Source: DASVDK01 sp036381125 [NCBI: Thermodesulfobacteriota bacterium]
GTDB taxonomy: Bacteria > DASVDK01
NCBI GenBank assembly: GCA_036381125.1
Contig: DASVDK010000187.1
Span: 1-10,330 of the forward strand
DNA length: 10,330 nt
Reading direction: 5' to 3'
The notes beneath the pieces are model-generated. The model was not told the origin of the DNA and made no database searches. It worked only from the letters and a program-made list of their open reading frames with translations. Shown piece by piece: positions 6,322 through 10,330 of this stretch. Positions within the stretch are counted from its first letter, which is position 1; each line of letters starts with the position of its first letter. Made by a program: the position numbers and the translations under genes.

Positions 6322-8136
6322 CTACGGCTCCGGCGTCGCCACGACGCCGGTCGGCGGCCGGATGTAGGCGAGCGAGCCCATGGCGTTCGCGGCCCGACCG
6401 GTCGTCGTCCGGTCGGTCAGCACGGCGACCGGCGTGCCGCCGTTCTTGATCGACTCGACCACGTCCAGATAACCGTATTCCGGGTTGTACGCGAAGAGCA
6501 GGGCCGCAAGGCCGGAGACGTGGGGGGCCGCCATGGAGGTCCCGTTGACGACCTCGTACCTGGCCGTGTCGAGCTGGAGGGTGTTGATGCCGAACTCGAA
6601 GATGCCGACCCCGAGGTCCTGGCCGGCCGAGTCGGTGAGGAGCTGAAAGCCGATCGTGCAGGTCGCCGTGACGCAGTCGGCGATGTCGTACTCCCGGAAG
6701 TCCGAGAAGTTGTCGGTCGACCCGTCTATGCTCTCGAGCAAGGTCCCGCCGGCGAACGGGTCGCCTCCCGCGGGGCTGTAGGCCACCCTGAAGAAATCGG
6801 CCCCCGGCTCCGTGTCCGCGAAGAAGGCGAAGCTCACGGTCGCGGCGTCCACCCCGGCGAGGTCGAACGTCTTGTAGACCCGGTCGTCCCGGTTGTTGCC
6901 GTAGACGACATCCGGCCACATCGACGGGTTGAGGAGCATCGGCATCGTGACGGAGCCGCCGCCCGGCGCGCCGAGCGGCTTCGAGGCGTAGGCCCAGCCG
7001 CCGACCGGCGCCGCCGTCCAGTCGAGCACGCCGCCCGTGTTGAAGTCGTCGACGAAGGTCTGGACGATCCCCGACCAGGTGCTGAGGATGTTCGTGCCGG
7101 GCGCGCCGACGTCGACGGTCGTGCTGCCGTAGTTGGAGAAGCTCGCGAGCCCGTAGGCCTGGTCGAGCGCGGCCACGCAGACGATGTTGTCGTGGGCGAA
7201 GTTGCAGGGATAACGGGGGGACGTGTTGTTGTTGCTCCCCTCGTTGCCCGCCGCGGCCACGACCACGACGCCCTCGTCCCGCGCTCTCAGGATCGCGCTG
7301 CTGAGAACAGCGTCGGAGGACGGCCCGCCCAGGCTCAGGTTGATGACCTTCGCGCCCTCGGTGACGGCGAAGTCGATCCCGGCGGCGATCGACGCCGTCG
7401 TACCCGAGCCGGCGGCGTCGAGGACGCGGACGGCCATGAGCTGCACGCGCCAGCACACGCCGGTCGTCCCGATGCCGTTGTTGCCGACGGCGCCGATGGT
7501 CCCCGCCACGTGGGTCCCGTGGCCGTGCTCGTCCATCGGGTCGCCGTCGCCGTCGATGAAGTCGTCGCCGTGGTTCGGCAAGCCGTTCCACATATTGGGC
7601 GCGAGGTCCTCGTGGTCGTAGTTGACCCCCGTGTCGAGGACGGCGACGACCACCGAGCTGCAGTCGGTCTCGAGGTCCCAGGCCGCCTCGGCCCCCATGT
7701 CCCGCCCGGCCACGCCCGGGTTGTTCGACGCGTACGACCCGCCGGCGATCGACTGGCCGGTGTTCCTGAGCCCCCAGAGCTGGCCGTACTGCGGGTCGTT
7801 CGGGACGGCGAAGGCCCTGTACCGGTAGTTCGGCTGCACGTACGCGACGTCCGGATCGCGCTGGTACGCGTCGAGCGCGGCGGCCACGGTCTGGCCCGGG
7901 GCCAGCTTCACCCGAACCACACCCGAGCGACCCACCTCCCGCAGCACCTGGTCGCCGCGGCTCCCGACGACGTGCGCCCGCATCTGCGAGTCCGTCCCCG
8001 GCCTGAACCTGACCAGGATCTCGCCCGGGACGTACAGGCCGCGCGCGAGGTCGAGGGGGGGCGTCGAGGCCTGCGCGCCGCCGACGACGAGGAGGGCGCC
8101 CGCGAGCCCGAGCATGCGGAATCCGAGAGTGGCCAT
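6322..8136 (-). CDS. Secreted subtilisin-like serine protease (family S8) with an inserted beta-sandwich-like domain
   Basis: 604 residues. Signal peptide about 1-23 (cleavage after AQA). The prodomain (about 35-108, VPGEILVRFRPGTD to VQPNYRYR) acts as chaperone and self-inhibitor and should be cut off. Catalytic residues: Asp168 in VAVLDTGVNYDHEDL, His206 in HGHGTHVAGT, oxyanion Asn298 in AAAGNEG, Ser534 in NGTSMAAPHVSG. Between VGAPGTNILSTW and VVNGTSMAAPH lies an insert of about 165 residues (357-524) starting FVDDFNTGG, rich in beta-strand and aromatic residues and resembling MAM/jelly-roll-type binding domains. The chain ends soon after the catalytic domain, with no anchor or sorting signal. 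Start ATG 8136 has GGAGGG 6 bases upstream. It is the middle gene of a tight unit: an FN3 lipoprotein ends 16 bases before it and a propeptide-like lipoprotein starts 4 bases after it. It probably degrades proteins outside the inner membrane. Confidence 0.95.
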   Translation of the reverse strand: MATLGFRMLGLAGALLVVGGAQASTPPLDLARGLYVPGEILVRFRPGTDSQMRAHVVGSRGDQVLREVGRSGVVRVKLAPGQTVAAALDAYQRDPDVAYVQPNYRYRAFAVPNDPQYGQLWGLRNTGQSIAGGSYASNNPGVAGRDMGAEAAWDLETDCSSVVVAVLDTGVNYDHEDLAPNMWNGLPNHGDDFIDGDGDPMDEHGHGTHVAGTIGAVGNNGIGTTGVCWRVQLMAVRVLDAAGSGTTASIAAGIDFAVTEGAKVINLSLGGPSSDAVLSSAILRARDEGVVVVAAAGNEGSNNNTSPRYPCNFAHDNIVCVAALDQAYGLASFSNYGSTTVDVGAPGTNILSTWSGIVQTFVDDFNTGGVLDWTAAPVGGWAYASKPLGAPGGGSVTMPMLLNPSMWPDVVYGNNRDDRVYKTFDLAGVDAATVSFAFFADTEPGADFFRVAYSPAGGDPFAGGTLLESIDGSTDNFSDFREYDIADCVTATCTIGFQLLTDSAGQDLGVGIFEFGINTLQLDTARYEVVNGTSMAAPHVSGLAALLFAYNPEYGYLDVVESIKNGGTPVAVLTDRTTTGRAANAMGSLAYIRPPTGVVATPEP

Positions 8137-8152
8137 CTGCTTCCCTCCGGCG

Positions 8153-8560
8153 CTACGGGAGCATGACCTGCGCCTGCTGGGACGGCTCGCTCGCGCTGCC
8201 GCCCGACGCTCCGGGCCGGTTCAGCGCCGAGTAGGCGACGACCTTGAAGTAGATCGTCCCGGACGGCAGGTCGTCGACGATGACCGCCGTGGGAGCGGCG
8301 CCGAGCCCCGGGTCGTAGGGGACGTCCGTGAACTCGGCGGACCCGATGTCGAAGTTGGGCGTCGAACTGTAGTAGACGCGGTAGCCCCCGCCGGGGCCGT
8401 TCACCGCGGCCTCCCGGTTGGCGGTCCAGCTCACCCGGGCGCTGTTCGGGCCGGTGAGCGGCACCGGCCTCGCGGGTTCGGGGGAGTCCGCGTCGCCGGC
8501 GGCACACCCGGTCGCCAGCGCGAGCGCGAGGACGGACATGGCGAGTGGTCGTACGCGCAT
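8153..8560 (-). CDS. Lipoprotein with one fibronectin type III domain
   Basis: 135 residues. The lipoprotein signal is MRVRPLAMSVLALALATGC (Cys19). A short acidic/Pro linker is followed by one FN3-like fold (about 37-134): ARVSWTA, GGYRVYYSSTP, then AVIVDDLPSGTIYFKVVAYS, which is the classic B/C/F-strand pattern. FN3 domains bind proteins or polysaccharides. Here it may hold the secreted protease at the cell surface or on substrate, which is an inference from the operon. The start at ATG 8560 is chosen because GGAGG lies 7 bases upstream and the signal peptide begins there. A GTG at 8674 would add 38 residues, lacks a ribosome site and would bury the signal. First gene of the three-gene unit. 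Confidence 0.85.
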   Translation of the reverse strand: MRVRPLAMSVLALALATGCAAGDADSPEPARPVPLTGPNSARVSWTANREAAVNGPGGGYRVYYSSTPNFDIGSAEFTDVPYDPGLGAAPTAVIVDDLPSGTIYFKVVAYSALNRPGASGGSASEPSQQAQVMLP

Positions 8561-8729
8561 CCGGCTGCCTCCGCGTACCAGAGGATGCAGGAGCCTGCGC
8601 TCTTGGGCAATCAGAGCGATAGGCCGCTCTCGTATCGCAGAGAACGTCCGGAGATGCAATGAGAAAGATTTCACATGACCGACGCCAGGTCCTTGCCCGG
8701 GGCGCCGTTCGCCCCTTCGGAGGCCCGAC
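8561..8729 (-). promoter_or_regulatory. Leader region of the FN3/protease/propeptide unit
   Basis: 169 bases between the membrane-protein gene and the unit. Bases 8641-8680 are clearly AT-richer than the surroundings and are the likely promoter area, though the best box pair (TTGCAT, 17 bases, GATACG on the minus strand) matches consensus only 3 of 6 each. Downstream are two overlapping hairpins that exclude each other: AGAGCG/CGCTCT (8613-8618 with 8625-8630) and GCGATA/TATCGC (8616-8621 with 8633-8638). A further hairpin (8699-8704 with 8710-8715) sits just past the upstream gene. Confidence 0.4.
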
Positions 8730-9305
8730 CTAGAGCGACCGTTCCGGCCCTGGTGCCGGGACGGCGGCGCGGGCGGCGAGGGCGATGGCGCTCATGGCGG
8801 CGAACTCGATGAAGGCCGTGGCGACGACCGGGGCGCGCGGGGCGCCTGGCGCCAGGGTCAGGAGGGTCGGCACGGAGGCGACGCCGGCCGTGACGACGAC
8901 CTGCAGGCCGAGGAGCGCCCCGCCCCGGTAGGCGCCGGCCAGGGCGACGACGAGGTAGAAGAGCGCGACGACCGGGCTGTCGGCGCCTCCGGAGAGGAGC
9001 GCCCCCCACAAGATCAGCCCATCGGCGGCCGGGCAGGCGAGGAGGAACCACCGGGGGTCGTACCGGGTCCACGGGAACGTCAGGCAGAAGGCGCCGATCA
9101 TCATCGACAAGAGCGCCGGGATCAGGATCGCCTGCGGCGGGTCCTCGAGAAGCCCTCCCGTGTGCGTGGCGAGCGCGATGCAGAAGCCGCCGAGGATGAA
9201 GCAGGCACCCGAGAGCCGCCTCACCTGCTCCTGGCGGGCCTCGGCGACCGGGCCGACGTCCCTGGGCGGATGCGAATCGCAGGCGGGTCGCACGTGGTCG
9301 GGCAC
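8730..9305 (-). CDS. Six-helix membrane protein, sensor-module-like, no output domain
   Basis: 191 residues starting at GTG 9305. A polar N-terminus (1-30) is followed by six hydrophobic segments at about 31-47, 58-78, 86-104, 109-126, 129-150 and 158-180, then a short tail ending PGPERSL. The layout (RRLSGACFILGG opening, short loops, gradual Ala-rich last helix) is like the N-terminal membrane sensor parts of histidine kinases or diguanylate cyclases. The chain stops where a kinase or GGDEF domain would begin. I do not recognise a named family. It may be a free-standing membrane protein or the front half of a lost signalling gene. It lies 169 bases upstream of the FN3/protease unit on the same strand; a regulatory link is possible but unproven. 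The start is uncertain: a GGGGGA run about 10 bases upstream supports it. Confidence 0.7.
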   Translation of the reverse strand: MPDHVRPACDSHPPRDVGPVAEARQEQVRRLSGACFILGGFCIALATHTGGLLEDPPQAILIPALLSMMIGAFCLTFPWTRYDPRWFLLACPAADGLILWGALLSGGADSPVVALFYLVVALAGAYRGGALLGLQVVVTAGVASVPTLLTLAPGAPRAPVVATAFIEFAAMSAIALAARAAVPAPGPERSL

Positions 9306-9605
9306 CCCCTTCAGGTCCCCCGTAGACGGTGATCGGGCCGCCGGCCGGCGGGCGCCTCCTCCGGGGGCGAAACGGCGCTCGGATTGTACGACAGCGGCTC
9401 GGGGAATGCCCGAACAATCTCCCCTGCCGCGGCTCGTGCGTCTTGCGGTCGCACTACCCCTGGCAATTCCGGTGGCATGGTGCTAACCTCTGCGGTCCGT
9501 TGGCGATTCGTGGCCGGAAGCCCTGGAGCGTGCCCATGCGGGGTGGGCCGAAGGCGAGGCGGGCCTGACACTCCGGGTTCTCGATTTTCCTGGACACATA
9601 CGTGC
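9306..9605. other. 300-bp intergenic region before the tRNA-Tyr array
   Basis: Holds no convincing gene. It should contain the promoter of the tRNA-Tyr/Gly/Thr/tuf unit. Candidates are TGGCAA, 17 bases, TAACCT ending near 9488 (3 of 6 each, with a TG extension before TAACCT), and a good -35-like CTGACA at 9565-9570 (5 of 6) that lacks a matching -10. An AT-richer stretch (TCGATTTTCC, 9581-9590) lies just before the tRNA. Confidence 0.35.
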
Positions 9606-9691
9606 GGAGAGGTGCCCGAGCGGCCAAAGGGAGCAGACTGTAAATCTGCCGGCGTATGCCTTCGAAGGTTCGAATCCTTCCCTCTCCACCA
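9606..9691 (+). tRNA. tRNA-Tyr (anticodon GTA), CCA encoded
   Basis: Acceptor GGAGAGG pairs with CCTCTCC (9681-9687), discriminator A9688, CCA encoded. The anticodon stem GCAGA/TCTGC holds the loop CTGTAAA with GTA at 9640-9642. The long variable arm is typical of bacterial class II tRNA-Tyr, and the T loop TTCGAAT is present. First of three tRNAs ahead of tuf. Confidence 0.97.
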
Positions 9692-9723
9692 GTTGATGCG
9701 GCGAGGCGGCTCGATCGTTACGG

Positions 9724-9798
9724 GCGGGCGTAATTCAGTGGCAGAATGCCAGCCTTCCAAGCTGGACGTCGCCGGTTCGATCCCGGTCGCCCGCTCCA
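9724..9798 (+). tRNA. tRNA-Gly (anticodon TCC), CCA encoded
   Basis: Acceptor GCGGGCG pairs with CGCCCGC (9788-9794), discriminator T9795, CCA encoded. D stem ATTC/GAAT, anticodon stem CCAGC/GCTGG with loop CTTCCAA and TCC at 9756-9758, T loop TTCGATC. Only 32 bases after tRNA-Tyr, so both come from one precursor. Confidence 0.97.
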
Positions 9799-9858
9799 TC
9801 ATCTGAGGGCGCGCTCCCACGCCGTGCCGGCCGGCCGGCGGGGACGGCGCGCCCGCTC

Positions 9859-9881
9859 GCGCCCCGGCGGAGCCGGGGCGC
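9859..9881 (+). other. Strong hairpin between tRNA-Gly and tRNA-Thr
   Basis: A perfect 10-bp stem (GCGCCCCGGC with GCCGGGGCGC) around a GGA loop, in the 155-base gap between the tRNAs. It has no T-run. It may be a processing signal, a partial terminator that lowers read-through into tuf, or a repeat element; CGCTCGC-like motifs flank it on both sides. Confidence 0.5.
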
Positions 9882-9953
9882 TCGCAACCGTCGCAGACGG
9901 GCCCACGCCGCATGGCGGGGCTCGCGGCGGGCGGGGCGGCAAAGAACGCGTAC

Positions 9954-10026
<73 letters not shown>

Positions 10027-10189
10027 TGTACCATCCGACGCGGCGCTCCGGTCCGGAAGCGGACGTGGCGGTGCCGCGGCTCGCGGTCAGGTTCCGGCCT
10101 GATCGCTCGCAACGTCGTCAAGTAGGCCGGGCCCACAGCACGGTTGGCCGCGGAGGCGGTCGGGACAGGGCAGGAGGCAGTAAGGCGCA

Positions 10190-10330
10190 ATGGCGAAGGC
10201 CAAGTTCGAGCGGAAGAAGCCGCACGTGAACATTGGGACGATCGGGCACGTGGACCACGGCAAGACGACGTTGACGGCGGCGATCACGCGGGTGCTGGCG
10301 AAGCAGGGGATGGCGGAGTTCAAGGGGTAC
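10190..10330 (+). CDS. tuf: Elongation factor Tu, N-terminal part (3' end outside window)
   Basis: EF-Tu carries aminoacyl-tRNA to the ribosome as the GTP form. The first 47 residues are visible: the [16 protein letters not shown] start is diagnostic, and the G1/P-loop GHVDHGKT (19-26) binds GTP phosphates. The visible fragment ends at EFKGY, just before the switch I region. AGGAGG (10172-10177) lies 12 bases before ATG 10190, slightly far but the best site. It follows the tRNA-Tyr/Gly/Thr cluster as in many bacteria (tufB-type context), probably on the same transcript. I see no attenuator I can prove in the 163-base leader. Confidence 0.97.
   Translation, partial: MAKAKFERKKPHVNIGTIGHVDHGKTTLTAAITRVLAKQGMAEFKGY

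Noticed and set aside
6118-8166. 682-codon plus-strand frame opposite the subtilase
   Set aside because: Antisense of a protease with all catalytic motifs. The translation is Val/Asp/Arg/Gly-rich with no motif.
8561-8640. Possible c-di-GMP-I (GEMM) riboswitch before the FN3 lipoprotein
   Set aside because: A stretch near the FN3 start loosely resembles the 3' part of the motif, but the GGCAAACC element, the CGCAAAGCC core and the GNRA loop are missing.
9477-9490. Sigma-54 promoter read from TGGCA...GGTGGCATGGTGCT
   Set aside because: The GG and GC elements are not at the required spacing in any alignment I tried.
9311-9913. Minus-strand frame with ERATGIEPATSSLEGWHSATELRPP and KDSNLRRHTPADLQSAPFG
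   Set aside because: These are the familiar false protein readings of tRNA-Gly and tRNA-Tyr on the wrong strand.

Overview
The window is chromosomal DNA from a very GC-rich Gram-negative-type bacterium (about 70% GC by eye). Evidence for the cell type is three lipoprotein-style signal peptides, a periplasmic PQQ-type sugar dehydrogenase, and the housekeeping order pyrF - rlmB - tRNA-Thr ... tRNA-Tyr - tRNA-Gly - tRNA-Thr - tuf. That backbone resembles Deltaproteobacteria such as Geobacter and several uncultured high-GC phyla (Methylomirabilota/Rokubacteria-like). The sequence alone does not fix the phylum.

Left part (1-3251): the 3' end of pyrF overlaps rlmB. Next comes a minus-strand pair. 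A rhomboid intramembrane protease is followed by an odd gene in which a shortened AHSA1/SRPBCC domain runs in frame into a secreted protein of unknown function. The odd gene sits between two copies of a 127-bp direct repeat (about 92% identical) that contains the 3' end of the rhomboid gene. A good sigma-70 promoter for tRNA-Thr(TGT) lies inside the start of the rhomboid gene on the opposite strand.

Middle part (3252-9605): about 6.35 kb separates tRNA-Thr(TGT) from tRNA-Tyr, which are neighbours in many genomes with this layout. It starts with about 850 bp holding no convincing gene. Then come a secreted glucose/sorbosone-type dehydrogenase with a strong 3' hairpin, a short region with an orphan lipoprotein-like start and a perfect 22-bp palindrome, and a tight minus-strand three-gene unit. 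Transcribed in order, that unit encodes an FN3-domain lipoprotein, a secreted S8 subtilase, and a small lipoprotein that is essentially a stand-alone subtilase propeptide. The third protein looks like a membrane-anchored in-trans inhibitor or folding partner for the protease beside it, and it is the most interesting system in the window. Upstream of the unit lies a six-helix membrane protein that looks like a sensor module without an output domain.

Right part (9606-10330): tRNA-Tyr(GTA), tRNA-Gly(TCC), a strong 10-bp hairpin, tRNA-Thr(GGT), and the first 47 codons of tuf (EF-Tu), probably one transcription unit.

Family assignments rest on motifs read by eye. No database search was possible.
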